64,000 bases of DNA from DATNPX01 sp036702975 (GTDB lineage: Bacteria > Cyanobacteriota > Vampirovibrionia > Obscuribacterales > Obscuribacteraceae): assembly GCA_036702975.1 (NCBI GenBank), contig DATNPX010000033.1:62001-126000 (forward strand). The letters are read 5' to 3'. This document shows, one piece after another, positions 1 through 8,920 of this stretch. How positions within the stretch are numbered: the stretch's first letter is position 1; every line of letters starts with the position of its first letter. The position numbers and the translations under genes were made by a program. Below the pieces are notes generated by a model. That model saw nothing but the letters and a program-made list of their open reading frames with translations. It was not told the origin of the DNA and ran no database searches.

Positions 1-220
1 CTTTTCGACTAGTGCTGGGCTCTGCTTGATCAAAGGATTAAGGCATGTAAACAGGTCGCTCTTGTAGGTACTCTTGTGTCAGTCCACCGGTTTCCATCGT
101 GGGCCCCCCGGGCGCTCTCTGGCTGCTTGACTTGGCGGTTTGCGAACTTTCTCAATAAGGTGGCTGAAATTTTTGACCTTTTGTGCATAAATGGTGTGAA
201 GTTGAGACAGGAGATCCTCA
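1..220. other. Leader region upstream of the Fur-family gene
   Basis: No open reading frame with coding character is seen here on either strand, and I recognise no structured RNA. The last part contains an AGGAGA-type ribosome binding site (about 209 to 214) for the gene starting at 221. A TTGACC stretch near 173 could be a -35 element, but no convincing -10 follows. If the gene is autoregulated like many fur genes, its operator should lie here, but I see no clear Fur-box palindrome. Confidence 0.4.
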
Positions 221-856
221 ATGACCGAGGAGCAGCCTAGCCGGCGCTCTCCAAAATACGGGGAAACGCAGCAAATCATTTCCGAGATTGTGAAGAACCT
301 TCCCAAGGGAACGCACCTGACCGCGCCCGAGGTATTTGAGCGCACCAAGGATTACGGAGTTGACATCAGCCTTTCTACTGTCTACCGAGCATTGCATCGC
401 CTGAAGTCGCACGGTAATGTCTCTACAGTGAGTGGTGAGCGCGGCCTGCGCTATGAAACTGCTGAAGAAGGCGGTGACCACGACCACTTAATCTGCCTTG
501 GCTGCGGCACGACTATTGAGTTTTTTGATGAGCTGATTCGAGGCTTCGGCAAGAGTGTGGCAGAACGCAAGGGGTTCGAACATTCCTGGAGCCGTTTTGA
601 CATTCTTGGGTACTGCAGTCAATGCAGTGCCAACGACTCGGGTCATCGCATACAGCAAAGCCTCGATCATATTGCGACGGCGATTGAATCGATAGAGGAG
701 AGTATGACGCAGTTGCGGCAGGCGGCCGATCTGCATGAATCCCGTAAATTAGTCAAAGGTTACTCCGTAGTCCAATCGGCAACTGAGAAACTGCGCAAAG
801 CCGTTACCGAATGCGAAAACTCGTTGGGGTTGCTTAGCAAAGAGTCAAACACCTGA
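221..856 (+). CDS. Fur-family metal-responsive transcriptional regulator with C-terminal helical extension
   Basis: A cytoplasmic DNA-binding repressor of the Fur/Zur/PerR superfamily. Residues 10 to 80 form the winged helix, with the recognition region around SLSTVYRALHRL (50 to 61). Metal-site residues follow: H87 and H89 in a GGDHDHL segment, then Cys pairs C92/C95 and C132/C135 for the structural zinc. The ATG at 221 has an AGGAGA-type site about 7 nt upstream. At 211 residues it is about 65 longer than a usual Fur. The extra part (140 to 211) is predicted helical, with heptad-like spacing (IATAIESIEESMTQL). The metal specificity (iron, zinc, peroxide) cannot be told from sequence. It stands alone, with a different functional class downstream. 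Confidence 0.9.
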   Translation: MTEEQPSRRSPKYGETQQIISEIVKNLPKGTHLTAPEVFERTKDYGVDISLSTVYRALHRLKSHGNVSTVSGERGLRYETAEEGGDHDHLICLGCGTTIEFFDELIRGFGKSVAERKGFEHSWSRFDILGYCSQCSANDSGHRIQQSLDHIATAIESIEESMTQLRQAADLHESRKLVKGYSVVQSATEKLRKAVTECENSLGLLSKESNT

Positions 857-959
857 TTCTTCAGCGTCGTCTTATACTGGTCAAGAAGTTACTCTTTATT
901 GATTGAGGATGAGCGATGTCAGTAAGATGGAGCCTCCTCAATTGAGGAGTAGTTTCTGC

Positions 960-2390
960 ATGCAGTTTTTTCGGCGTACTTTCGTAATTTCGTTACTGGC
1001 GGCGACTCTGAGCGGATTGTTTGCGTCGACCGACTGCGCGGTTGTGGCAGCGCCGCCGTCTCAAGATTTCGACAAGGCGGGTACTGAGGCCGTCGATTAT
1101 TTGAGCAAGTACCTGCAGATTGATACCACTAACCCGCCCGGAAATGAGGGGCTTGGTGCTCAGTTCCTCGGCAAGATTTTGCAGGACAACGGCCTTGAAG
1201 CTGAGGTTATTCCTACGGGTGAAAAAGGCAGAGCCTGCGTGTATGCCCGGCTTAAAGGAAATGGTCGCAAGAAAGGCATCGTGCTGCTCAACCACATTGA
1301 TGTGGTGCCTGCGGTTGCGGGCGATTGGAAATTTGCTCCTTTTAAAGGCGAAATTCATGACGGAGAGCTGTGGGGCCGTGGTGCGCTCGATATGAAGAAT
1401 ATGGGCATTGCTGAATTAGAGGCGATGCTTCTGCTCAAAAGATCTGGCGTTACTCTCGACAGAGACATCATTTTTCTTGGCACGCCTGACGAAGAGGTTG
1501 GTGGCGAACATGGTGCCAAGTGGGTGAAAGAAAACCGTCCCGATACGGTTAAAGATGCTGAATTTCTTCTGAACGAAGGGTTTCACATTGTTGTTGCTGC
1601 CGACGGTAAACCGTTGTATTGGGGTGTTGATGTCGCTGAGAAATCTGTGCTGTGGCTGAAGATTACAGCGAGGGGGGATGCCGGGCATGCCTCTGTGCCG
1701 AGGAGAGATTCTGCTCCTAATAGACTGGTGGAAGCTCTCAACCGCCTCGTCAATGCACCGGTCGAATTTACAATACTGCCTATAGTGCAGCAGTTTTTTC
1801 GTGATATAGCTGACGTCTCCGCACCTGAACTTAGAGATGCTTATAAAGACTTGGCAAAAGCCGCTGCCGATCCAAAAGCATCAAAGTTGCTCATGAAAGA
1901 CGAGCAGCTCTTTTCCAGGTTGCGCAACACAGTATCGCTGACGGTGCTCAAGTCGGGTTACAAGACCAACGTAATACCGGCTGAAGCCTATGCGGAACTT
2001 GATTGCCGCCTGCTTCCTGGCGTCAAGCCGGAAGACTTTGTTGCACACATTAAGCAGATTCTGTGCGACCCCTCTCTTGATGTTTCGATCATCGAATGGG
2101 AGCATGCCGGACCTTCTCCTGCTGATACTGAGCTCTTTAGCGCGATAAAGAGTGTTGCCGCCAAAGATATGCCGGGTGTGCCGGTGGTGCCTGTGATTGC
2201 TGGATGGTTTACTGACACACATTGGTTTAGGGAACTGGGGCTAATCGGCTACGGTTTTGAACCATTTATTATGGATGCTGAGCACCTCAAAACCGTGCAT
2301 GGAAAGAATGAGCGAATTCAGGTGGCAGAGTTTGGCCGAGGTGTGAAGAGGTTATACGATATTCTGTGGAAGCTGTCCGTATCCGAGTAG
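960..2390 (+). CDS. Secreted M20-family metallopeptidase
   Basis: A zinc-dependent amidohydrolase/peptidase of the M20 (ArgE/DapE/CPG2) family, probably acting outside the cytoplasm on small peptides or acylated amino acids. The ATG at 960 follows GAGGAG by 10 nt and opens directly into a signal peptide (basic FRR, then a hydrophobic stretch to an Ala-rich site). A TTG at 903 would add 19 residues before the signal peptide and lacks a site. Metal and catalytic motifs are NHIDVVP (H112, D114), a GRGALDMK segment (D144), PDEEVGGEHG and a later GHASVPR dimerisation-domain motif. The frame ends inside the next gene, which overlaps it by 25 nt, so the two secreted hydrolases are probably co-expressed. 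The substrate is unknown. Confidence 0.9.
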   Translation: MQFFRRTFVISLLAATLSGLFASTDCAVVAAPPSQDFDKAGTEAVDYLSKYLQIDTTNPPGNEGLGAQFLGKILQDNGLEAEVIPTGEKGRACVYARLKGNGRKKGIVLLNHIDVVPAVAGDWKFAPFKGEIHDGELWGRGALDMKNMGIAELEAMLLLKRSGVTLDRDIIFLGTPDEEVGGEHGAKWVKENRPDTVKDAEFLLNEGFHIVVAADGKPLYWGVDVAEKSVLWLKITARGDAGHASVPRRDSAPNRLVEALNRLVNAPVEFTILPIVQQFFRDIADVSAPELRDAYKDLAKAAADPKASKLLMKDEQLFSRLRNTVSLTVLKSGYKTNVIPAEAYAELDCRLLPGVKPEDFVAHIKQILCDPSLDVSIIEWEHAGPSPADTELFSAIKSVAAKDMPGVPVVPVIAGWFTDTHWFRELGLIGYGFEPFIMDAEHLKTVHGKNERIQVAEFGRGVKRLYDILWKLSVSE

Positions 2391-3007
2391 CTAGAATTGC
2401 ATCAATATATTTGTTAGCTCTCTTGATCTGTTCGGCTCAGGCTGTCGCAGGAGCTTCTGAAAAGGTTTCGTTGCCCGCGAATTTGCTGCGGTTGCCTTTA
2501 ATCAGGCAAGCGACTAACTATACTTGCGGAGTAGCCGCTCTGCAATCGATTCTTGCTTACTATGGAGAGGATCTACGTGAAGACACACTGGCGAAAGAAT
2601 TGCGTGCCGACAGGCGTCATGGAACCCGCTACAGGCAAATAGTGCAATTCGCCAAAAAGCGAGGCTATGAGGTCGAAGTGACGCTTGGTTGCTCCTCAAA
2701 AGCGCTTAAAGATTTCATTGACGCCGGCAAACCAACCTTAGTGCTGATTCAAGCCTGGCCTAACAAAGCGGTAGATTTTTCCGGTGACTGGAATGATGGA
2801 CACTACGTCGTCGCCGTCGGCTACGATCAGGAACGTTTTTATTTCATGGACCCATCCACTGTCGCACAGTACGCATACGTCCCATTCGTAGAGTTCGAAA
2901 AGCGCTGGCACGATGTGGATGGACGTACTAAGCTACAGCACTTCGCGGTGACGATTTCGAAGCATGCAGCCGCCAGCGAGTTTGACTCTGCGGTACCACT
3001 TAAATAG
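2366..3007 (+). CDS. Secreted C39-like cysteine peptidase
   Basis: A papain-like cysteine peptidase of the C39/bacteriocin-processing type, standing alone rather than fused to an ABC transporter. The GTG at 2366 lies within the preceding M20 gene (25 nt overlap). The N-terminus is a signal peptide (IASIYLLALLICSAQAVAGA). Catalytic residues are visible: the oxyanion Q48 and nucleophile C54 in RQATNYTCG, H146 in DGHYVVAVGY and D162 in FMDPS. C39 domains cut after Gly-Gly leaders when fused to exporters. Free-standing secreted copies are of unknown substrate. The pairing with a secreted M20 peptidase suggests sequential peptide breakdown, which is inference. Confidence 0.85.
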   Translation: MEAVRIRVARIASIYLLALLICSAQAVAGASEKVSLPANLLRLPLIRQATNYTCGVAALQSILAYYGEDLREDTLAKELRADRRHGTRYRQIVQFAKKRGYEVEVTLGCSSKALKDFIDAGKPTLVLIQAWPNKAVDFSGDWNDGHYVVAVGYDQERFYFMDPSTVAQYAYVPFVEFEKRWHDVDGRTKLQHFAVTISKHAAASEFDSAVPLK

Positions 3008-3019
3008 ATGTTTTCTATA

Positions 3020-3035
3020 GCACCGTATCCGGTGC
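3020..3035. terminator. Inverted repeat between convergent genes
   Basis: A perfect 6-bp stem with a 4-base loop (GCACCG, TATC, CGGTGC) lies in the 34-nt gap between the C39-like gene and the convergent glycosyltransferase gene. The place suits a bidirectional terminator. There is no strong T-run on either side, so the call is weak. Confidence 0.35.
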
Positions 3036-3041
3036 ATCAGA

Positions 3042-4160
3042 CTATTTAGCGCCGACAGTCTCTTTCTCTTGAGCCGAAGAAGTCTCAGCGGTTTTGGCTT
3101 TCATAGATTGTGCATTCAGTCGTTGTTTAGAGAGCCTCAAATCTTCTTCCGACTCGAAAATTATCTGCTCTAGATAATCGAGTGAAACCTTTCGATTCTT
3201 CTCGATCGCCTTTCGTTTTTCATACATGACTGGAAACAGTTTGGCTGCTCGGTAAAAGCCATTCATCCAGGCAAACAATTGCCCGCTGCGCACGATAACC
3301 ACAGCCAGATAATAAAGCTGCCAGTAGAGGATTTGCGGAAGAAACTTGATTAAAAGCGGAGCCGGAATGTTTTTTACTATCGTGTTGATGTTGTTCTGTG
3401 ATGAGAGTCTGACAACTAGCGGATTGTAGCCACTACCTGTAGTGCCGCAGCCCAAGTGATATACGATGGACGTCGGTACGTAGTAGCACTTGTGCCCGGC
3501 ACTTTGTGCTCTCAGTCCGAAGTCGACGTCTTCGAGATAGGCAAAATAATCGTCATCGAAAAAGCCGATGTCGTCGAATAAATCGCGCCGGTAGAGAGCG
3601 GCTCCGCCACAAGCGCCGAGTATGTATCTGGGAACATCGAAACGGCCTGTGTCACGTTCGCGATGGCCTATGCGTCCAGGCAAACCGCCACGCCTGTATC
3701 CATCGCCTGCACCGTCAAGCATCTTATGGTCGTCATAGGCGAGCATCTTGCACCCGGCACTCGAGATTTCCGGATGCTCCTTCATTGCTTTAACTAGTTC
3801 CGCCGCCCAATTCGGATCGACGATAGTATCGTTGTTCAAAAGCGCGATGAATTCGCCTTTCGACTCTTGGATGCCGCGATTAACTGCAACGCTGAATCCT
3901 GTGTTTACTTCAAACCGTGCCAGCAGTACATGGGGATAGTTGGCTTGTAGGAACTCGACTGAGCCATCGTGCGACCCGTTGTCAACTATGATCAACTCAA
4001 TCGGCTTATATGTTTGTTCAGCCAGAGAATCGAGGCATCCAGCCAGGAACTTCTTGCCGTTCCAGTTGGGGATAACAATCGACAGCAATTCCTTAGTGCC
4101 GGCACCTAGTTTCGGATATGTTTTTGGGGCAACCACTAATCTTTCCCAGCCGTTAAGCAC
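3042..4160 (-). CDS. Glycosyltransferase family 2, rhamnosyltransferase-like
   Basis: A GT-A fold nucleotide-sugar transferase acting at the inner face of the membrane, likely in cell-surface polysaccharide assembly. Residues 25 to 240 carry the family signatures: SIVIPNWNG near the start, IIVDNGS with D60, NTGFSVAVNRG, and LLNNDT (D111) as the DXD-type metal site. A later ACGGAALYRRDLF and LEDVDFGLR fit the acceptor side. Residues 260 to 300 include a hydrophobic stretch that may sit on the membrane. The tail is charged. The start is a GTG at 4160 with an adjacent GGAA; a GTG eight codons later is possible. It diverges from another glycosyltransferase. Donor and acceptor sugars are unknown. 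Confidence 0.9.
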   Translation of the reverse strand: MLNGWERLVVAPKTYPKLGAGTKELLSIVIPNWNGKKFLAGCLDSLAEQTYKPIELIIVDNGSHDGSVEFLQANYPHVLLARFEVNTGFSVAVNRGIQESKGEFIALLNNDTIVDPNWAAELVKAMKEHPEISSAGCKMLAYDDHKMLDGAGDGYRRGGLPGRIGHRERDTGRFDVPRYILGACGGAALYRRDLFDDIGFFDDDYFAYLEDVDFGLRAQSAGHKCYYVPTSIVYHLGCGTTGSGYNPLVVRLSSQNNINTIVKNIPAPLLIKFLPQILYWQLYYLAVVIVRSGQLFAWMNGFYRAAKLFPVMYEKRKAIEKNRKVSLDYLEQIIFESEEDLRLSKQRLNAQSMKAKTAETSSAQEKETVGAK

Positions 4161-4178
4161 TTCCGGCTATTCTACTAC

Positions 4179-4197
4179 CTGGTTGCCTGACAACCAG
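4179..4197. repeat. Perfect inverted repeat between divergent glycosyltransferase genes
   Basis: CTGGTTG and CAACCAG form a perfect 7-bp stem around a 5-base loop. It lies 19 nt upstream of the minus-strand GTG at 4160 and about 120 nt before the plus-strand promoter. It could be an operator or a leader hairpin of the minus-strand gene. Position and symmetry are seen; the role is inferred. Confidence 0.45.
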
Positions 4198-4318
4198 ACT
4201 AGAGTTTTGTAATGGTTCTTGCCGCAAGCGATTTCTGGCCTACCGGAATGAGTTTCAAAAATCGCCGCTCAGGCCGTGAAAAGAGGTCAGCGTCCGTCGA
4301 CTGGCTCTTTCTCTCGGA

Positions 4319-4324
4319 TATAAT
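4319..4324 (+). promoter_or_regulatory. Candidate -10 element for the plus-strand glycosyltransferase
   Basis: A perfect TATAAT lies 32 nt before the ATG at 4357, giving a short leader. The matching -35 position (17-nt spacing) holds GTCGAC, a weak match. There is no strong ribosome binding site between, so initiation may be leader-poor. Confidence 0.4.
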
Positions 4325-4356
4325 TAGCGACTTGCTATTAGCTTTATTCAGACTTG

Positions 4357-5700
4357 ATGTCGTCTACTTCTCGCCGAAAAGTTCTTTGCATAACTTTAGA
4401 GCCGCTCTCTGAAAAGATGGCGGGTCCTGCCATTCGAGCTTTCGAGCTGGGTAAACAGCTGGCGGAGGAGTTCGCCGTTACAGTGGCATCGCCCTGCTCA
4501 ATAGACAATCCGATACAAATTGAGCCGGACGAAAATCTCAAGGTTGAGGTCGGTGTCGGAAAGAGCCGCATTGTGGAGCTCGCCAACGCTGCCGAAGTGC
4601 TCTTTGTGCAAGCCAATGTGTTGAAACCCTTTCCACAGCTTGCTTCTCTGGAAAAATATCTCGTCGTCGACCTCTACGACCCTTACTTGTTCTCCTTGCT
4701 CGCGCAATATTCAGACGACGAAGCTACGGCCTCTTCAAGTTACAGGCTCATGCATCAAGTATTGGAGCGGCATATGCTGGCTGCAGACTTTACCGTATGT
4801 GCCTCGGAGAAGCAGAGAGATTATTGGCTTGGTCGATTCTGTGCTCTGGGGAGGCTTAGTCCCAAGATTTGCAAATTAGACCCAACCTTGCGCAAGCTCA
4901 TTGATGTGGTTCCGTTCGGGCTGCAGTCAGACTCTCCAGCACATACACGTAACGTGATCAAGGGTGTCGTGCCAGGAGTAAACCGGCAAGATAAAATTCT
5001 GCTGTGGTCCGGTGGCATTTGGGATTGGTTCGATCCGTTGACGATTATCAAAGCGATGCGGGTTTTGACCAGCAAACGTCCTGATGTCAAGCTTTTCTTC
5101 ATGGGCGTTAAGTCTCCCAATCCACAAGTGCCCCTCATGCCAATGGCTCGCGCTGCAAAGGAACTGGCTGCGGAGCTCGAGCTGCTTGGTAAAAGCGTCT
5201 TTTTTGCCGAAGAATGGGTGAAGTATGAAGAGCGTGGCAACTATCTGTTGGAAGCTGACGCGGCTGTTTCTGCACACTTTGACAGTATTGAGACGCGCTT
5301 TTCGTTCCGTACCCGAATTCTCGACAATTTTTGGGCTGCTCTACCTGTGCTGACGACCCATGGTGACCCTCTCGCCGAGCTGATTGCACAGCGTAATGCC
5401 GGAATCGCTCTGCCATACAAGGACGTCGAAAGTTGGGCTGAAGCGATCGATAAAATCACCAGCGACGAGTCCTTTAATCTCGCATGCCGCAAAGCTTCTG
5501 GCGAAATTGCTAGAGAGTTTGCCTGGCCAAAAACTGCAGCTGCCTTGCGCGAGTATTGTCGAAGCCCGCATCGTTTGCCGCCGCACGAAAAAGTAACAAT
5601 GCCTTCTGTGTTGGAGCGTGCGCACGCCGTTTATTCAAGGGGCGGTAAGGATTTGTTCATCAAGAGGTCTCGTGAACTGCTGAAAGATATGCTGAAATAG
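4357..5700 (+). CDS. Glycosyltransferase, GT4-like (GT-B fold)
   Basis: A cytoplasmic GT-B glycosyltransferase of about 447 residues. The N-terminal Rossmann half begins KVLCITLEPLSEKMAGPAIR and continues with AFELGKQLAEEF, a pattern seen in bacterial surface-sugar transferases. The C-terminal half has LWSGGIWDWFDP (nucleotide-sugar domain start) and ETRFSFRTRILDNFWAALPV, followed by the acidic and glycine-rich donor region. The ATG at 4357 follows TTG at 4354; ATG is preferred. No membrane span is visible. A candidate TATAAT lies just upstream. It is separated by 157 nt from trxB and is probably an independent unit. The sugar specificity is unknown. Confidence 0.85.
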   Translation: MSSTSRRKVLCITLEPLSEKMAGPAIRAFELGKQLAEEFAVTVASPCSIDNPIQIEPDENLKVEVGVGKSRIVELANAAEVLFVQANVLKPFPQLASLEKYLVVDLYDPYLFSLLAQYSDDEATASSSYRLMHQVLERHMLAADFTVCASEKQRDYWLGRFCALGRLSPKICKLDPTLRKLIDVVPFGLQSDSPAHTRNVIKGVVPGVNRQDKILLWSGGIWDWFDPLTIIKAMRVLTSKRPDVKLFFMGVKSPNPQVPLMPMARAAKELAAELELLGKSVFFAEEWVKYEERGNYLLEADAAVSAHFDSIETRFSFRTRILDNFWAALPVLTTHGDPLAELIAQRNAGIALPYKDVESWAEAIDKITSDESFNLACRKASGEIAREFAWPKTAAALREYCRSPHRLPPHEKVTMPSVLERAHAVYSRGGKDLFIKRSRELLKDMLK

Positions 5701-5741
5701 ATTTCTAAAAAGCTTCAAACAATAATGAATCCTTATACAGC

Positions 5742-5755
5742 CCGATTTTAATCGG
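5742..5755 (+). terminator. Short hairpin after the glycosyltransferase gene
   Basis: CCGAT and ATCGG pair around TTTA 42 nt after the stop codon. The stem is short and no T-run follows, so it is at best a weak terminator. Confidence 0.25.
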
Positions 5756-5856
5756 ATGGCAACATAAAATGGACTAAAGTGAACGAATTGAAGATGCCAA
5801 CGCGATTGTGCCTGTAGAGGCGACGGCTCTTTAGGCTACCAAGGAAGATTGACTGA

Positions 5857-6858
5857 ATGCCCATACGAAAGAAATTTACTATTTTGGGGTCCGGTTCGGC
5901 AGGCTTGACCGCTGCTATTTATGCCGCTCGAGCAAATTTAGATCCGCTTGTGATTCAAGGATTGCAAGCAGGCGGACAATTGACGATTACGACTGATGTC
6001 GAGAACTTTCCAGGTTTTCCGGACGGCATCCAGGGTCCTCAGCTCATGGAAGAAATGCATAAACAGGCCGAACGTTTTGGCACGCAGTTTATCTATGACA
6101 ACGCAGAGTCGGTCGACCTCTCACAGCGCCCATTCCGCGTCAAGACAAGTGGAGAGGAGATTCTGACAGATGTGCTCTTGATCGCAACTGGTGCGTCCGC
6201 CAAGTTGCTAGGTCTTGAGTCAGAGTCAAAATTGATGGGGCATGGCGTATCAGCTTGCGCCACTTGCGATGGATTTTTCTTCCGCGACAAGACGGTCTTC
6301 GTCGTAGGTGGTGGTGATACCGCGCTGGAAGAAGCCACCTTTCTGACACGTTTCGCAAAGAGCGTCACCATTATTCACCGTCGTGAGCAGTTCAGAGCTT
6401 CGGCGATTATGGTCGACCGTGCAAAGCGAAACGAAAAGGTGAAATACCTGCTCAATTCCGTATTGGAAGAGATCATGGACCCTGACCAGGGGGAAGTGAC
6501 TGCCATTAAAGTTCGCAATCTGATCACCAATGAAGTTACGGAACATCCCGCCGATGGAGTCTTCATCGCTATCGGTCACAAACCGAATACAGAGCTCTTT
6601 GTCGGCCAAGTGGATCTCAGCGAAAACGGCTACATCCGCACTGATGGGGTGAAGACATCTGTAAAAGGTGTTTATGCGGCAGGCGACGTGCAGGATGAAG
6701 TTTATCGTCAAGCTATCACTGCTGCAGGCACTGGCTGTATGGCTGCACTCGAGGCGCAGTGGCTGATTGAGTCGGAAGAAGAGTCCGAAAAAAAAACTGA
6801 AGCTGCTGCACCTGCTGCGCAGTCTTTAGCCGCAACTGCTGCCGGCAAGAAAGAGTGA
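5857..6858 (+). CDS. trxB: Thioredoxin-disulfide reductase
   Basis: A cytoplasmic flavoenzyme that passes electrons from NADPH to thioredoxin. The FAD site GSGSAG is at 11 to 16, the redox-active CATC at C134 to C137, the NADPH site GGGDTA at 151 to 156 with HRR at 174 to 176 (the 2-phosphate contact), and a second FAD motif GVYAAGDV near the end. The ATG at 5857 follows AAGGAAG by about 9 nt. The last 30 residues are an Ala/Glu/Lys-rich tail beyond the usual C-terminus, seemingly disordered. The next gene starts 9 nt downstream, so co-transcription is likely. Confidence 0.97.
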   Translation: MPIRKKFTILGSGSAGLTAAIYAARANLDPLVIQGLQAGGQLTITTDVENFPGFPDGIQGPQLMEEMHKQAERFGTQFIYDNAESVDLSQRPFRVKTSGEEILTDVLLIATGASAKLLGLESESKLMGHGVSACATCDGFFFRDKTVFVVGGGDTALEEATFLTRFAKSVTIIHRREQFRASAIMVDRAKRNEKVKYLLNSVLEEIMDPDQGEVTAIKVRNLITNEVTEHPADGVFIAIGHKPNTELFVGQVDLSENGYIRTDGVKTSVKGVYAAGDVQDEVYRQAITAAGTGCMAALEAQWLIESEEESEKKTEAAAPAAQSLAATAAGKKE

Positions 6859-6867
6859 CCTGGCACA

Positions 6868-7638
6868 GTGGCTCAGTTTAACCTTCTCGTCGAGACCCCT
6901 GCTACTTTCGTCGATCTGGTGGCAGTCGCTCTCGCACATCCCTGTGCGAACCATCCGCTCTTCGAGGTGCTGCGAACGACGTCTCTGAACTCTCAACGTG
7001 CCGGTGCGTTCTTGCGCAACTATGACGCGCACGCCAGTGTCTTGCGACGACTCTTGCTAAAAGCGGCTGCAATTATGCCTGAAGAGGCCGTAGGTTTCAT
7101 ACTGGAGAACGTCCGCACCGAATTTGGTGCTGGCGATATTAATGCCCGTCACCAATTGCAGTTGATAGACCTCGCTCTGCAAGCCGGTGTGACCCAGCAG
7201 GAATTTGACCGATTCAAGATTCGCGCTGGGATTCGCAGTTTCATAAAAGCGGTTTCTCAGTTCTACTATCCTCATGGCACTGGTGAAACTCGAGTTTCGT
7301 CTTATGCGAAACCCGCTTCAACAGGCGTCTATTCGCATTCTACTTCCAAAAGATATTACCGACCCGCGATAGCTGCAGGTGCAATTACGGCTACTGAGGT
7401 TCTTGCAATTGAGGAGTTCAAGGCGATGCAGGTTGCGTTTTCGTCGCTCGGCTTGCAGGACCATATTTGGTTCGATCACGTCACCGTCGAAGCTGACCAT
7501 ACGGAAGAGTCGTTGGCGCTGGCGCAATATTTTATGAAGACCGATGAAGATGTGGCCGCTGTGCTGCACGGTTTGAATGGTGTCTTGGATGCTAACGTGT
7601 CTTTATACGATGGACTCTTATCCGCGTTGCAGGGATAG
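6868..7638 (+). CDS. Heme-oxygenase-like (TenA/PqqC-fold) iron-containing redox protein
   Basis: An all-helical protein of the heme-oxygenase-like diiron oxidase/oxygenase superfamily. Candidate metal ligands lie on three helices: FLRNYDAHASVL (H55), ENVRTEFGAGDINARH (E80, H95) and a downstream FDHVTVEADHTEESL, whose His/Glu/Asp-His spacing resembles the family ligand pattern. Length (256) is normal for the group. The GTG at 6868 is 9 nt after trxB, and the next gene begins 5 nt after its end, so it sits in a trxB-led operon. Thioredoxin reductase next door could supply reductant, which is inference. The substrate is unknown. Confidence 0.7.
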   Translation: MAQFNLLVETPATFVDLVAVALAHPCANHPLFEVLRTTSLNSQRAGAFLRNYDAHASVLRRLLLKAAAIMPEEAVGFILENVRTEFGAGDINARHQLQLIDLALQAGVTQQEFDRFKIRAGIRSFIKAVSQFYYPHGTGETRVSSYAKPASTGVYSHSTSKRYYRPAIAAGAITATEVLAIEEFKAMQVAFSSLGLQDHIWFDHVTVEADHTEESLALAQYFMKTDEDVAAVLHGLNGVLDANVSLYDGLLSALQG

Positions 7639-7643
7639 CCTCA

Positions 7644-8882
7644 GTGGCAACTTGCGAGGATGTGGCAAGCGTGACGGCAAATAGCAACATAGAACGCATT
7701 GATAACGCCGCTGGCTCAGCCCGCTCATTGCATGTGGCTATGGTAGTGCGTTCGTTCTCAGAAAAAGGCGGGCTCGAGCTCTATGCGCATCGTTCAATCG
7801 AGGGACTGCTCGCTCGTGGGCACAAAGTCACTGTAGTTTGCGAGGTATCCGACACAAAGTTGGAACATCCAAACTTGGTTAGACTTTTTTTCCCAAAGGC
7901 GCCGGAGAACGTTCCCAAGGCGCAAAGAATTACTCACCACTTCAATGCGGCGTCTAGATTTGTTGCAGAGCACGGTCCGTTCGATGTAATTCATTCCCAG
8001 CACCTGCCGATGCGTGGAGCCGATGCGGTAACGTTCCACAACCACAGCGCTAACAGATTAATGAAAGTTGGGCAAAATTGGGAACGCCTGCTAAGCAAGG
8101 CGAAGATGGTCTACTCGAACGCTTACAAAATTCGTTACGCTCAGGATGAAATACTGTGCCAATCGCCTGTGCTTCTCTTTCCGGCGGCGGTTACTCGAGA
8201 TGATTTCATCGCTACTTACAAACTGAACGAACGCCACTTGCCGCCATCTTATGTGGTGGCACATCCGGGCGCAAACTTCCCAGGACCAGACAGTCAAACT
8301 TCTTCTCTTCAACACAAAAATGATGAACCCGCCCCATTTACCTTTTTGTTTGTTGGAAAAGGCTTTCGCAAAAAAGGGCTCGATATTCTTTTTGCTGCTT
8401 GCAAGATTCTCAATCGCCAGGGGGTGCGGCACCGCCTTCTCATTGCCGGTCTTAGAGCAAAGCCTTTTGATAAACTCCGTCTGCAGCTTATGGGTCTGAC
8501 CAATACCGTTCAATATTTAGGCTTCCGTAATGATATGCAAAACGTTTATGCTCAGGCTCAAGCAACTATTCTGCCATCCCGCATTGAGCCTTTTGGCATG
8601 GCTCCTGTGCAAGGAATGATTTACGGGCTCGTACCGATTGTTAGTGCCGTCAGTGGTGTGTCTGAAGTGCTGACTGATGGTGTCGACAGTTTAATTCTCA
8701 AAGACCATCTTTCTCCGGTTGAGCTCGCATCGCTGATGAAGAGTCTGGCCAGCGAGCCTGCTCGTATTGCTGATATGTCGGCTAGTGCGAAGCAGACTGC
8801 CGCCAAGCTGACCTGGGATAGAACCGTAGAAGACACACTGCGTGGTTATGAGTTGGTTTTAGAGAAAAAAGTACATACCTAA
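7644..8882 (+). CDS. Glycosyltransferase family 4
   Basis: A GT-B glycosyltransferase with the GT4 layout. An N-terminal acceptor domain opens with VAMVVRSFSEKGGLELYAH. The C-terminal donor domain has FLFVGKGFRKKGLDIL and a donor-site loop LPSRIEPFGMAPVQG. In that loop the second Glu of the usual E-x7-E is replaced by Gln. The GTG at 7644 lies 5 nt after the preceding gene, in the same apparent operon. The first 25 residues look unstructured. Lipopolysaccharide-core (WaaG-like) or other surface glycan synthesis is plausible; the acceptor is unknown. Confidence 0.9.
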   Translation: MATCEDVASVTANSNIERIDNAAGSARSLHVAMVVRSFSEKGGLELYAHRSIEGLLARGHKVTVVCEVSDTKLEHPNLVRLFFPKAPENVPKAQRITHHFNAASRFVAEHGPFDVIHSQHLPMRGADAVTFHNHSANRLMKVGQNWERLLSKAKMVYSNAYKIRYAQDEILCQSPVLLFPAAVTRDDFIATYKLNERHLPPSYVVAHPGANFPGPDSQTSSLQHKNDEPAPFTFLFVGKGFRKKGLDILFAACKILNRQGVRHRLLIAGLRAKPFDKLRLQLMGLTNTVQYLGFRNDMQNVYAQAQATILPSRIEPFGMAPVQGMIYGLVPIVSAVSGVSEVLTDGVDSLILKDHLSPVELASLMKSLASEPARIADMSASAKQTAAKLTWDRTVEDTLRGYELVLEKKVHT

Positions 8883-8920
8883 ATAAATGGGACGAAGCAA
8901 CAAAAACCTGAGGGAGCGAA

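Noticed and set aside
1..220. Possible small RNA upstream of the Fur-family gene
   Set aside because: I could not match the sequence to 6S RNA, tmRNA, SRP RNA or RNase P, and no promoter-terminator pair is visible.
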